Shown: one piece after another, positions 48,640 to 59,067 of the stretch | Layout of the letters: each line of letters begins with the position of its first letter | Position numbering within the stretch: position 1 is the stretch's first letter | Origin: an uncultured Cellulomonas sp. | Lineage (GTDB): Bacteria; Actinomycetota; Actinomycetes; Actinomycetales; Cellulomonadaceae | Length of the DNA: 64,000 bases | NCBI RefSeq assembly: GCF_947494015.1 | Contig: NZ_CANLTL010000002.1 | Span: 248,001-312,000 of the forward strand | Direction: 5' to 3' | The notes under the pieces: generated by a model | Told to the model about the DNA's origin: nothing | Database searches by the model: none | The model's input: the letters and a program-made list of their open reading frames with translations, nothing else | Position numbers and translations under genes: made by a program

Positions 48640-50353
48640 GCCCGCCGAGCTGCGGCGCCACACCGTCGCCCTGCTCCGCCAGCACCGCGCGGGCCTGACG
48701 TCCGCCGTCGTCCTGCACGGCCTGGCCGCGCTGGCCGGCCTCGCCGGGCCGTGGCTGCTCGGCACGCTGGTGGACGGCGTCACCCGGGGCACGACCGTCG
48801 ACGCGATCGACCGCGCGGTGCTGCTGCTGGTCGGAGCGGTGCTGGCCCAGGCCGTGCTGACCCGGTTCGCCCGCCGGACCGCGATGGTGCTCGGCGAGAC
48901 GGTGTTCGCAGAGCTGCGCGAGAGGTTCGTCTCGACCGTGACGCGCCTGCCGTTGTCCACCGTCGAGCGCGCCGGCACCGGTGACCTGGTGGCGCGGATG
49001 ACCAACGACATCGACCGGGTGCAGTACACCGTCCGGTTCGGCGTGCCGCGCCTGCTCGTCACCGCGGCGACCGTGGTGCTCACCCTGGTCGCCGCCGCCC
49101 TGACCGACGCGCTGGTGGCGCTGGGCCTGCTGGCGGGGGTGCCGCTGCTGGTGACGATCACCCGCTGGTACCTGCGCCGCGCGGCCCCGGCGTACCTGCG
49201 CGAGTCCGCGGCGTACTCCCGGCTCAACGGGACGATCACCGAGTCGGTCGAGGGCGCCCGCACCGTCGACGCCCTCGGCCTGGGCGCCCGGCGGCGGTCG
49301 CGGGTGGACGACGACCTGCGCGAGGCCTTCGACGCCGAGCGGGCCACGCTGCGGCTGCGCACCATCCTGTTCCCCGGGGTGGACATCGCGTTCCTGCTGC
49401 CGGTCGTCGCGGTGCTGATCTGGGGGGCGCACCTGGTCTCCACCGGCAGCGCGACGGTCGGCGAGGTCACCACGATCACGCTCTACGCCGTCCAGGTCAT
49501 CCCGATCATCGGCGAGCTGATCTTCTGGCTCGACGAGATCCAGGTGGGCGGCACCTCGCTGGCCCGGATCGTCGGCGTGCAGGGGGTGCCGCCGGACCGG
49601 TCCGCGGGCACCGCGCGGCCCGCCGACGAGCAGGTGGTCGGCCGCGGTGTGCGGTACGCCTACCGGCCGGGCCACGACGTGCTGCACGGGATCGACCTGA
49701 CCCTGCGGGTCGGCGAGCGCCTCGCGGTGGTGGGGCCGTCCGGGGCGGGCAAGTCCACCCTGGGCCGGATGCTGGCCGGGGTGCACCCACCCACCGGCGG
49801 CCGGGTCGACGTCGGCGGCGTGCCGCTGGTCGACCTCCCGCTGGACGAGCTGCGCGGCCACGTCGCGCTCGTGACGCAGGAGCACCACGTCTTCGTGGGC
49901 ACGGTCGCGGACAACCTGCGGCTGGCCCGCACCGGTGCGAGCGACGACGAGCTCGTCGGGGCGCTGCGAGCGGTGGACGCCTGGGGATGGGTGAGGGCGC
50001 TGCCGGACGGGCTGGTGACCGCGGTCGGGTCCGGCGGCACGGTGCTCAGCCCCGCCCAGGCCCAGCAGCTCGCCCTGGCCCGGCTGGTGCTGCTCGACCC
50101 GCACACGCTCGTGCTGGACGAGGCCACGTCGCTGCTGGACCCGCGCGCGGCCCGGCACCTGGAGCGGTCGTTGTCCGCGGTGCTCCAGGGCCGCACGGTG
50201 GTGGCCATCGCCCACCGCCTGCACACCGCGCACGACGCCGACCGGGTCGCCGTGGTCGACGCGGGCCGGATCACCGAGATCGGCCCGCACGACGCGCTGG
50301 TCGCGGCCGGCGGCGACTACGCGGCGCTGTGGCACTCCTGGCAGAGCGACTGA
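48620..50353 (+). CDS. ABC exporter half-transporter with degenerate signature
   Basis: 577 residues. ATG 48620 with AAGGAGG lies inside the 3' end of the preceding gene (20-base overlap). Six membrane helices (about 20-310) with the GDLVARMTNDIDRVQ coupling region, then an NBD with intact Walker A (GPSGAGKSTL, Lys378) and Walker B (HTLVLDEATSLLD) but a changed signature, LSPAQAQQLALARL instead of LSGGQ. This is the complement of its partner's defects. The pair should form a heterodimer with one competent ATP site. Confidence 0.9.
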   Translation: MQLPVAEPAELRRHTVALLRQHRAGLTSAVVLHGLAALAGLAGPWLLGTLVDGVTRGTTVDAIDRAVLLLVGAVLAQAVLTRFARRTAMVLGETVFAELRERFVSTVTRLPLSTVERAGTGDLVARMTNDIDRVQYTVRFGVPRLLVTAATVVLTLVAAALTDALVALGLLAGVPLLVTITRWYLRRAAPAYLRESAAYSRLNGTITESVEGARTVDALGLGARRRSRVDDDLREAFDAERATLRLRTILFPGVDIAFLLPVVAVLIWGAHLVSTGSATVGEVTTITLYAVQVIPIIGELIFWLDEIQVGGTSLARIVGVQGVPPDRSAGTARPADEQVVGRGVRYAYRPGHDVLHGIDLTLRVGERLAVVGPSGAGKSTLGRMLAGVHPPTGGRVDVGGVPLVDLPLDELRGHVALVTQEHHVFVGTVADNLRLARTGASDDELVGALRAVDAWGWVRALPDGLVTAVGSGGTVLSPAQAQQLALARLVLLDPHTLVLDEATSLLDPRAARHLERSLSAVLQGRTVVAIAHRLHTAHDADRVAVVDAGRITEIGPHDALVAAGGDYAALWHSWQSD

Positions 50354-50390
50354 GGGTCACCGGACGACCGCGACCGCGACCTCGCCCCGG

Positions 50391-51437
50391 TCAGCGCAGC
50401 AGCGTCGCCTCGACCGCCGGCGGCAGCCCGAACACCGGCCGCTGCGGGTCGGCGGGCCGTTCGGGCGCGGAGCGCGCCGGCGCCCCGGGCGACGCGGCCG
50501 CTCCGGGCACGGCCGGCGGCGCCGTGGGGTCGGCGCGCAACCACGCCCACAGGTCACGCACCGTCTCCTCGACGGGTCGGCTCGGCAGTCCGGACGTGCG
50601 CGCGCTCGACGTGTCCACGCCCCACGCCGCCCCCGCATCCGCCGCCGGCAACCAGAACGGCAGGTGCGTCCACGGCTCGACACCCGCGGCCAGCAGGGCG
50701 TCGTCGTCCCGCGGCACCCAGGTGACGGGCTCGCGCGCGTCGTCGCCGACGGTGTCCCGGCACACCTCCAGCAGCCCGCCGTACGTCGTCATGCCCGCGT
50801 CGCCGGTCGCGTTCACCGCACCGGACCGGCCGCCCACCACGCTGTCGACCAGCCAGCCCGCCAGGTCGCGGACGTCGACGAAGGCGACGGGCTGGTCGAG
50901 GGAGCCGGCGGGCACGACCACCGGGCCGCCGAGAGCCAGGCGCCGCAGCCACCAGGCGAGCCGCCCCGACCGGTCGCCGGGACCGATGATGAGCCCGGCG
51001 CGCGCGACGAGCAGCCGGTCGCCCAGCGCCTCGCCGAGGACCCGCTCGCTCGCGGCCTTCATCGGTCCGTAGTCGTCGGAGTCGTCGGTGAACGTCGGGT
51101 CGTCGGTGCCGCGGACCGGCCGGGACGGCCAGTCCCGGTACGCGCTGATGCTGCTCACGTACGCGTACGCGCCCACACCGGCCAGGTGGGCGGCCGCCGA
51201 CCTGGCCCCGGCGACGGAGTACCCGGACGTGTCGACCACGGCGTCGACCTCGACGCCGGCGAGCGCGCGTCCGACCTCGTCCGCGTCGTCACGGTCGGCG
51301 ACGAGCTCGCGGACCCCGGCCGGCGGGTGGCCGCGGCGACCGCGGGCCAGGGTGCTCACCGGGTGGCCCCGCTCGAGCGCCGCCGCCACGACCCGCCCAC
51401 CGAGCCAGCCCGTGCCACCCACCGCGAGGATCCTCAT
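50391..51437 (-). CDS. NAD-dependent epimerase/dehydratase (extended SDR)
   Basis: 348 residues. MRILAVGGTGWLGGRVVAAALERGHPV is the NAD-binding motif; SSISAYRDW and YGPMK (the YxxxK pair) give the catalytic region. A DNA-binding-like tail is absent; the last 60 residues are Pro/Ala-rich. It resembles NAD(P)-binding reductases annotated as NDP-sugar epimerases in actinobacteria; substrate unknown. Convergent with the exporter genes and divergent from arfB. Confidence 0.78.
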   Translation of the reverse strand: MRILAVGGTGWLGGRVVAAALERGHPVSTLARGRRGHPPAGVRELVADRDDADEVGRALAGVEVDAVVDTSGYSVAGARSAAAHLAGVGAYAYVSSISAYRDWPSRPVRGTDDPTFTDDSDDYGPMKAASERVLGEALGDRLLVARAGLIIGPGDRSGRLAWWLRRLALGGPVVVPAGSLDQPVAFVDVRDLAGWLVDSVVGGRSGAVNATGDAGMTTYGGLLEVCRDTVGDDAREPVTWVPRDDDALLAAGVEPWTHLPFWLPAADAGAAWGVDTSSARTSGLPSRPVEETVRDLWAWLRADPTAPPAVPGAAASPGAPARSAPERPADPQRPVFGLPPAVEATLLR

Positions 51438-51560
51438 GGCGCGAGGCTGCCCGGCGGACGTGCCGGTGTCGACCCCTGCTGCCCACGGCGGACCACGACC
51501 GCGGCACCGCGGTGGGCTGCCGGGTGGCCACCTGCCGCCGCGACCCGCCAGGCTGGACCC

Positions 51561-51992
51561 GTGTTCGGTCCGGTCATCCTGCGTGCGGGCGCCGTCGTCG
51601 TGCCCGACGACGAGCTGGTGTGGCGCTTCTCGCGCTCGGGCGGGCCCGGTGGTCAGTCGGTGAACACCGCCGACTCCCGGGTCGAGCTGGTCTGGGACGT
51701 GGCGGCCACCGGGGCGCTGACCGACGAGCAGCGCAGCCGGGTGCTGGAGCGCCTGGCGGGCCGGCTGACCCGTGGCGTCCTGGTGGTCGCCGCCTCCGAG
51801 CACCGCTCACAGCTGCGCAACCGGCAGGCCGCGCGGCAGCGATTCGTCGCGCTGCTCGACGACGCCCTGGCCCCACCGGCCCCGTCGCGGCGTCCAGCCC
51901 GTCCGAGCCGGGCCTCGCGCACCCGGCGCGTGGAGTCCGAGCGGCGGCGGCGGTCGGTCAAGTCGATGCGTCGGCGCCCGCCTGCCCCGTGA
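51561..51992 (+). CDS. arfB: Peptidyl-tRNA hydrolase ArfB-type ribosome rescue factor
   Basis: 143 residues. The GGQ motif appears in RFSRSGGPGGQSVNTADSRVEL and HRSQLRNRQAARQRFVALL continues the class I release-factor domain 3. The C-terminal tail is strongly basic (RRVESERRRRSVKSMRR), as needed to reach the mRNA channel of a stalled ribosome. The GTG start is the first codon of the conserved part. Its last 35 bases overlap the 3' end of the convergent SURF1 gene. Confidence 0.88.
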   Translation: MFGPVILRAGAVVVPDDELVWRFSRSGGPGGQSVNTADSRVELVWDVAATGALTDEQRSRVLERLAGRLTRGVLVVAASEHRSQLRNRQAARQRFVALLDDALAPPAPSRRPARPSRASRTRRVESERRRRSVKSMRRRPPAP

Positions 51993-52878
51993 CGGCCGGC
52001 CGCCGGTCGGGCGGCGCCGGCGGCGCCCCCGCCGGGTCTCCGCCGAGCGGCGGCTCCCCCACCGGGTCCTCGCCGAGCGGCGGCTCCCCCACCGGGTCCT
52101 CGCCGAGCGGCGGCTCACCGCGTGCCTCGTCCCGCACGAGCCGCAGCCACAGCGCGACGGCGAACGCCCCGAAGATCCACCACTGGAGCGCGTACCCGAG
52201 GTTGCGCAGGTCGAGCCCGCCCTCGTCCGGGGGCTCGGGGCGGTCCAGCGCCCGCAGCGCGCGGTCCTGGGCCGGGGACGACGTCGCCAGCACCAGGTAC
52301 CCCGAGTAGGTGGGCCCGCCCCACTCGTTGACGAGCTGCGCGCTGCTGATCCCCTGCGTCCGTCCGGCCGCGGCGTCCAGCACCCCGGCCGCCTCGGACG
52401 CCTGCAGGTACCCGGTCAGCATCACCGTGCCGCCGGGCACGTCGCCCGCGTCACCGGCGTCGTCGGGCGACGCGACCCAGCCGCGCACCACGGGCAGCAC
52501 CGGACGGGCGCCGTCGGCGGTGGCGACCCGCAGCGGGGTCAGCACGAGGTACCCGTCGCGGCCGTCCAGGCTCCGGTCCGTCACCAGCAGCTGGCCGTCC
52601 GGCTCGTAGGTGCCGGTGACCACGACCTCGCGACCGAGCAGGTCGCCGTCGAACGACGTCTGCGGCGCGAGGACCGAGTCGAGCGGCACCGCCGGCACGC
52701 CCTGCGCGGTCGCCGCCTCGCGCTGCGCCGCGAGCTCACCGCGCGCCTGCGCCCGGTCCAGCTGCCACACGCCCAGCTGGGCGCAGGCCGCGGCCGCCGC
52801 GAGCAGCACGAGCAGCAGCACGAGCATGCGCGGTCGCGTGGCCGCACGCAGCAACGTGGTCGGTTCGCGCTCGGGCAC
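51958..52878 (-). CDS. SURF1-family cytochrome oxidase assembly protein
   Basis: 306 residues from GTG 52878. The SURF1 topology is visible: an N-terminal membrane helix (MLVLLLVLLAAAAACAQLGVWQLDRAQAR), an external beta domain (GTYEPDGQLLVTDRSLDGRDGYLVLTPLR, VVRGWV, GYLQASE) and a C-terminal helix (NLGYALQWWIFGAFAVALWLRLVRDE). SURF1 proteins assist haem-copper oxidase assembly; no oxidase genes are nearby. After the last helix the protein ends in a Gly-Glu-Pro-Pro-Leu repeat encoded by 30-bp units (52041-52117). Confidence 0.88.
   Translation of the reverse strand: MPEREPTTLLRAATRPRMLVLLLVLLAAAAACAQLGVWQLDRAQARGELAAQREAATAQGVPAVPLDSVLAPQTSFDGDLLGREVVVTGTYEPDGQLLVTDRSLDGRDGYLVLTPLRVATADGARPVLPVVRGWVASPDDAGDAGDVPGGTVMLTGYLQASEAAGVLDAAAGRTQGISSAQLVNEWGGPTYSGYLVLATSSPAQDRALRALDRPEPPDEGGLDLRNLGYALQWWIFGAFAVALWLRLVRDEARGEPPLGEDPVGEPPLGEDPVGEPPLGGDPAGAPPAPPDRRPAVTGQAGADAST
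52041..52117 (-). repeat. 30-bp in-frame tandem repeat in the SURF1 tail
   Basis: Two perfect 30-bp units (52041-52070 and 52071-52100) and a partial third (52101-52116) encode GEPPLGEDPV repeats. Confidence 0.93.
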
Positions 52879-52970
52879 GCCTCGCACGCTACCCGCAGGC
52901 ACGTCGGTGCCCGTGCGTCCATGACCTAGGGCCTGTGCGCGCCCGGCCGGACTGTGATGAGAATGACGGC

Positions 52971-52993
52971 AGGCGGGTGGCGACCACCCGCCT
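52971..52993 (+). promoter_or_regulatory. Hairpin in the xfp leader region
   Basis: A perfect 10-bp stem AGGCGGGTGG/CCACCCGCCT (52971-52980 with 52984-52993) has a CGA loop, 100 bases before the xfp start in the 214-bp divergent spacer. It could be a leader structure; no U-tract follows. Confidence 0.4.
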
Positions 52994-53092
52994 CGCGGTG
53001 CGCGGGACGCCCGTCGCACCGCAGCAGCACACCACCGCACGCACGAGCCGACGGCGTGACCGCGACGCCGGCGAGGGACGAGGGGAACCGCG

Positions 53093-55600
53093 ATGACCGT
53101 GCAGACGACCGCAGCCATCACACCGACGGCCTGGGCGCACCGCCCGGACGAACCGCTGACCGACGAGACCCTCGCTCGCGTCGACGCGTGGTGGCGGGCG
53201 TCGAACTACCTGTCGGTCGGCCAGATCTACCTGCTGGACAACCCGCTGCTGCGCGAGCCGCTGACCCGTGACCACGTCAAGCCGCGGCTGCTGGGTCACT
53301 GGGGCACCACGCCGGGTCTGAACTTCCTCTACGCGCACCTCAACCGGGCGATCTCCGAGCGCGGGCAGTCCACGGTCTACGTGACCGGCCCCGGCCACGG
53401 CGGCCCGGGCCTGGTGGCCAACGCCTACCTGGACGGCACCTACTCCGAGACGTACTCCGACATCACGCCCGACGCCGAGGGCATGCGCCGGCTGTTCCGC
53501 CAGTTCTCCTTCCCCGGCGGCATCCCGAGCCACGTCGCCCCGGAGACCCCGGGGTCCATCCACGAGGGCGGCGAGCTCGGGTACGCGTTGTCGCACGCCT
53601 ACGGCGCCGTGTTCGACAACCCGGACCTGCTGGTCGCGGCCGTGGTCGGCGACGGGGAGGCCGAGACCGGCCCGCTGGCCACGAGCTGGCACTCGAACAA
53701 GTTCGTCAACCCCACCAAGGACGGCGTCGTGCTGCCGATCCTGCACCTCAACGGCTACAAGATCGCCAACCCCACGGTGCTCGCCCGGATCCCGGAGGAG
53801 GAGCTGCTCGACCTCATGCGCGGCTACGGGCACCACCCGTACCTGTTCACGGGCGGCTTCGACGGCGAGGACCACGCCGCGGTGCACCGCCGCTTCGCCG
53901 AGCTGCTCGACACCGTGCTCGACGAGATCGCGGACATCAAGGCGCGCGCCGCGGCCGGTGACGACAGCCGCCCGCGGTGGCCGATGATCGTGCTGCGCAC
54001 CCCCAAGGGCTGGACCTGCCCGCCCGTCATCGACGGCAAGCAGGTGGAGGACTCCTGGCGCTCGCACCAGGTGCCGCTGGCCAGCGCCCGGGACACCGAC
54101 GAGCACCTGCAGGTGCTGGAGGGCTGGCTGCGGTCCTACCGCGCCGAGGAGCTCTTCGACGACGCCGGCACGCTGCGCGAGGACATCGCCCGGCTCGCCC
54201 CGGTCGGTCCGCTGCGCATGAGCGACAACCCGGTCGCCAACGGCGGGCTGCTGCTCAAGGACCTGCGGCTGCCGGACTTCCGCGACTTCGCCGTCGACGT
54301 CCCGACGCCCGCCGGGTCGATCAGCGAGGCCACCCGCGTGCTCGGGCAGTGGCTGACCGAGGTGATCCGGCTCAACCCCGACAACTTCCGCATCTTCGGC
54401 CCGGACGAGACGGCGTCGAACCGGCTGCAGGCGGTCTTCGACGCGACCGACAAGCAGTGGAACGCCGAGCTCACCGGCGACCACGTCGACGAGCACCTCG
54501 CGCGCGCGGGACGTGTCATGGAGATGCTGTCCGAGCACCAGTGCCAGGGCTGGCTCGAGGGGTACCTGCTGACCGGCCGGCACGGCCTGTTCAACTGCTA
54601 CGAGGCGTTCATCCACATCATCGACTCGATGTTCAACCAGCACGCCAAGTGGCTCAAGGTCACCCAGGACATCCCGTGGCGGCGCCCCGTCGCGTCGCTG
54701 AACTACCTGCTGTCCAGCCACGTGTGGCGCCAGGACCACAACGGCTTCAGCCACCAGGACCCCGGTTTCATCGACCACGTGGTCAACAAGAAGGCCGAGA
54801 TCGTCCGGGTGTACCTGCCGCCGGACGCCAACACGCTGCTGTCGACCTACGACCACTGCCTGCGCAGCCGCGACTACGTCAACGTCGTCGTCTCCGGCAA
54901 GCAGCCGGCGCCGAACTTCCTGACCATGGAGCAGGCCGTGGCGCACTGCACCCGCGGGCTGGGGATCTGGGAGTGGGCCGGATCGGAGACCCCGGGGCAG
55001 GACCCGGACGTCGTCCTGGGCTGCGCCGGTGACGTGCCCACCCTGGAGGCGCTGGCGGCGTCGGACATCCTGCGCCGAGAGCTGCCCGACCTCAAGGTGC
55101 GCTTCGTCAACGTGGTCGACCTCATGCGCCTGCAGGACGCCAAGGAGCACCCGCACGGGCTGTCCGACCGGGACTTCGACACCCTGTTCACCACGGACAA
55201 GCCGGTGGTGTTCGCCTACCACGGCTACCCGTGGCTCATCCACCGCCTGACCTACCGCCGCGCGGGGCACAGCAACATCCACGTGCGCGGCTACAAGGAG
55301 GAGGGCACGACGACGACGCCGTTCGACATGGTCATGCTCAACGACCTCGACCGGTACCACCTCGTCATCGACGTGATCGACCAGGTCCCCCACCTGCGTT
55401 CCAAGGCCGCCGGCCTGCGCCAGCGGATGGTGGACTCGCGCATCCGCGCCCGGGAGTACACCCGCGTGCACGGGGAGGACATCCCCGAGGTCGCCGCGTG
55501 GGTGTGGCCGGACGCCGGGGAGACGGCGACCGAGGGCGCCGGGCCGACCTACACCGGGCAGGGCGCCGGCACGACGGCCACCGGCGGGGACAACGAGTGA
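53093..55600 (+). CDS. xfp: Xylulose-5-phosphate/fructose-6-phosphate phosphoketolase
   Basis: Cleaves xylulose-5-P (and often fructose-6-P) with phosphate to acetyl-phosphate, using thiamine diphosphate. 835 residues. Markers: [106 protein letters not shown] (ThDP/Mg site), [14 protein letters not shown] and [21 protein letters not shown] precedes the ATG. The stop overlaps the pta GTG, so acetyl-P goes straight to Pta/AckA. Confidence 0.97.
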   Translation: MTVQTTAAITPTAWAHRPDEPLTDETLARVDAWWRASNYLSVGQIYLLDNPLLREPLTRDHVKPRLLGHWGTTPGLNFLYAHLNRAISERGQSTVYVTGPGHGGPGLVANAYLDGTYSETYSDITPDAEGMRRLFRQFSFPGGIPSHVAPETPGSIHEGGELGYALSHAYGAVFDNPDLLVAAVVGDGEAETGPLATSWHSNKFVNPTKDGVVLPILHLNGYKIANPTVLARIPEEELLDLMRGYGHHPYLFTGGFDGEDHAAVHRRFAELLDTVLDEIADIKARAAAGDDSRPRWPMIVLRTPKGWTCPPVIDGKQVEDSWRSHQVPLASARDTDEHLQVLEGWLRSYRAEELFDDAGTLREDIARLAPVGPLRMSDNPVANGGLLLKDLRLPDFRDFAVDVPTPAGSISEATRVLGQWLTEVIRLNPDNFRIFGPDETASNRLQAVFDATDKQWNAELTGDHVDEHLARAGRVMEMLSEHQCQGWLEGYLLTGRHGLFNCYEAFIHIIDSMFNQHAKWLKVTQDIPWRRPVASLNYLLSSHVWRQDHNGFSHQDPGFIDHVVNKKAEIVRVYLPPDANTLLSTYDHCLRSRDYVNVVVSGKQPAPNFLTMEQAVAHCTRGLGIWEWAGSETPGQDPDVVLGCAGDVPTLEALAASDILRRELPDLKVRFVNVVDLMRLQDAKEHPHGLSDRDFDTLFTTDKPVVFAYHGYPWLIHRLTYRRAGHSNIHVRGYKEEGTTTTPFDMVMLNDLDRYHLVIDVIDQVPHLRSKAAGLRQRMVDSRIRAREYTRVHGEDIPEVAAWVWPDAGETATEGAGPTYTGQGAGTTATGGDNE

Positions 55601-57749
55601 CGGCCCCCGACGCGCCCGCAGCGCCGTCGACGGCGGAGCACGCCCCTCGCAGCGTCTACGTCACGTCCCCGGAGGGCGACACCGGCAAGTCGACGGTCGC
55701 GCTGGGGGTGCTGGACCTGCTCACCCGGCGCGCCGAGCGGGTGGGGGTGTTCCGTCCGGTCGCCCGGTCGACGAACCAGACGGACTACGTGCTCGAGCTG
55801 CTGCTCGCGCACGACGCCGTCGACCTTCCCTACGACCTGTGCCTGGGCGTCACCTACGACCAGGTGCACGCCGACCCCGAGCGGGCGCTGGCGGACATCG
55901 TGGCGCGCTACCACGAGGTGGCCCGGCGCTGCGACGTCGTGGTCATCGTCGGCAGCGACTACACCGACGTCGCCGGGTCGACCGAGCTGTCCTTCAACGC
56001 CCGGATCGCGGCGAACCTGGGCGCCCCGGCCCTGCTCGTGGTCAGCGGGAACGGACGGTCCCCGGCGGAGGTCCGGCAGGTCGCCGAGGTGTCGATCGGC
56101 GAGCTGCGCACCAACCACGCCCAGGTCATCGGGGTGGTCGCCAACCGGTGCACCGGTGACCTCGACGCGGTGCGCACCGCCCTGGACGGTGACGTGCCCG
56201 CCTGGTCGCTGCCCGAGGAGCCGTTCCTGGTGGCCCCCACGGTGGGGGCGCTGATGGAGGCGGTCGGCGGGCGGCTCGTGGTGGGCGACGAGGAGCTGCT
56301 CAGCCGTGAGGCGCTGGACGTCGTGGTCGGGGCGATGTCGTTCGAGCACCTGCTGGACCGGCTGTCCGACGGCGCCGTCGTCATCACCCCCGGGGACCGC
56401 ACCGACGTGCTGCTCGGGCTGCTGATGGCGCACGCGGCCGCGGGGTTCCCGTCCCTGGCCGGGATCATCCTCAACGGCGGCTTCTACCCGGAGGGCTCGA
56501 TGGCCCGGCTCGTGGAGAGCCTGGGCCAGCGGGTGCCGGTGATCCGGACCGACCTGGGGACGTTCCGCAGCGCGAGCGCCGCCGCCCGCACCCGCGGCCG
56601 GTTGTCCGCCGACTCCCAGCGCAAGATCGACACGGCGCTGGCGCTGTTCGAGCAGCACGTGGACTCGGGTGCGCTGTTCGCCCGGCTCGAGCTGCCCGCA
56701 CCCGAGGTGGTCACGCCGCTGATGTTCGAGTACGACCTGCTCGACCGGGCGCGTGCCGACCGCAAGCACATCGTGCTGCCCGAGGGCGCCGACGACCGCG
56801 TGCTGCGCGCGGCGAGCACGCTGCTGCAGCGTGGGGTCGCCGAGCTGACCATCCTCGGCGACGAGGCGTCGATCCGGACCCGGGCCACCGAGCTCGGCCT
56901 CGCGCTGGACGAGGCGCACATCGTCGACCCGCACACGGGCGAGCTGCACGAGCGGTTCGCCGAGGAGTACACCCGGCTGCGGGCGCACAAGGGCATGACC
57001 GTGGAGCGGGCGCGGGAGATCGTGTCGTCGGTGTCGTACTTCGGCACGATGATGGTCCACCTCGGCCTGGCGGACGGGATGGTCTCCGGCGCGATGCACA
57101 CCACCGCGCACACCATCAAGCCGTCGTTCGAGATCATCAAGACCGTCCCCGGCGTCTCGATCGTGTCGAGCGTGTTCCTCATGTGCCTGGCCGACCGGGT
57201 GCTCGTCTACGGCGACTGCGCGGTCAACCCCGAGCCCACCGCGGAGCAGCTCGCCGACATCGCGATCTCGTCGGCGGCGACGGCGGCGCAGTTCGGCATC
57301 GAGCCGCGGATCGCGATGCTGTCGTACTCCACCGGGGAGTCGGGGTCGGGGGCGGACGTGGAGAAGGTCCGCACCGCCACCGAGCTCGTCCGGCAGCGCC
57401 GGCCCGAGCTCAGCGTCGAGGGCCCCATCCAGTACGACGCCGCGGTGGACGCCTCGGTGGCGCGCACCAAGCTGCCGGACTCCCAGGTGGCCGGCCGCGC
57501 GACGGTGTTCGTGTTCCCGGACCTCAACACCGGCAACAACACCTACAAGGCCGTGCAGCGGTCGGCGGGTGCGGTCGCCGTCGGACCGGTGCTGCAGGGC
57601 CTGAACAAGCCGGTCAACGACCTGTCCCGCGGGGCGCTCGTCGGCGACATCGTCAACACCGTGGCCATCACCGCCATCCAGGCGCAGGCCCTCGCCCAGT
57701 CGGCGGCACGCACCGCCGACACCCCCGCCGCCACCGAGGAGGCCACCGC

Positions 57750-57753
<4 letters not shown>
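55597..57753 (+). CDS. pta: Phosphate acetyltransferase (long form with P-loop and DRTGG domains)
   Basis: 718 residues from GTG 55597 (GTGA overlap with xfp). The N-terminal BioD-like P-loop domain ([15 protein letters not shown] near residue 25), the central DRTGG domain ([19 protein letters not shown] near 265) and the C-terminal catalytic domain ([81 protein letters not shown]) are the standard long Pta. It interconverts acetyl-CoA and acetyl-P. The stop overlaps the ackA start (ATGA). Confidence 0.97.
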
Positions 57754-59054
<1,301 letters not shown>

Positions 59055-59067
59055 CCGCCGGACGCCG

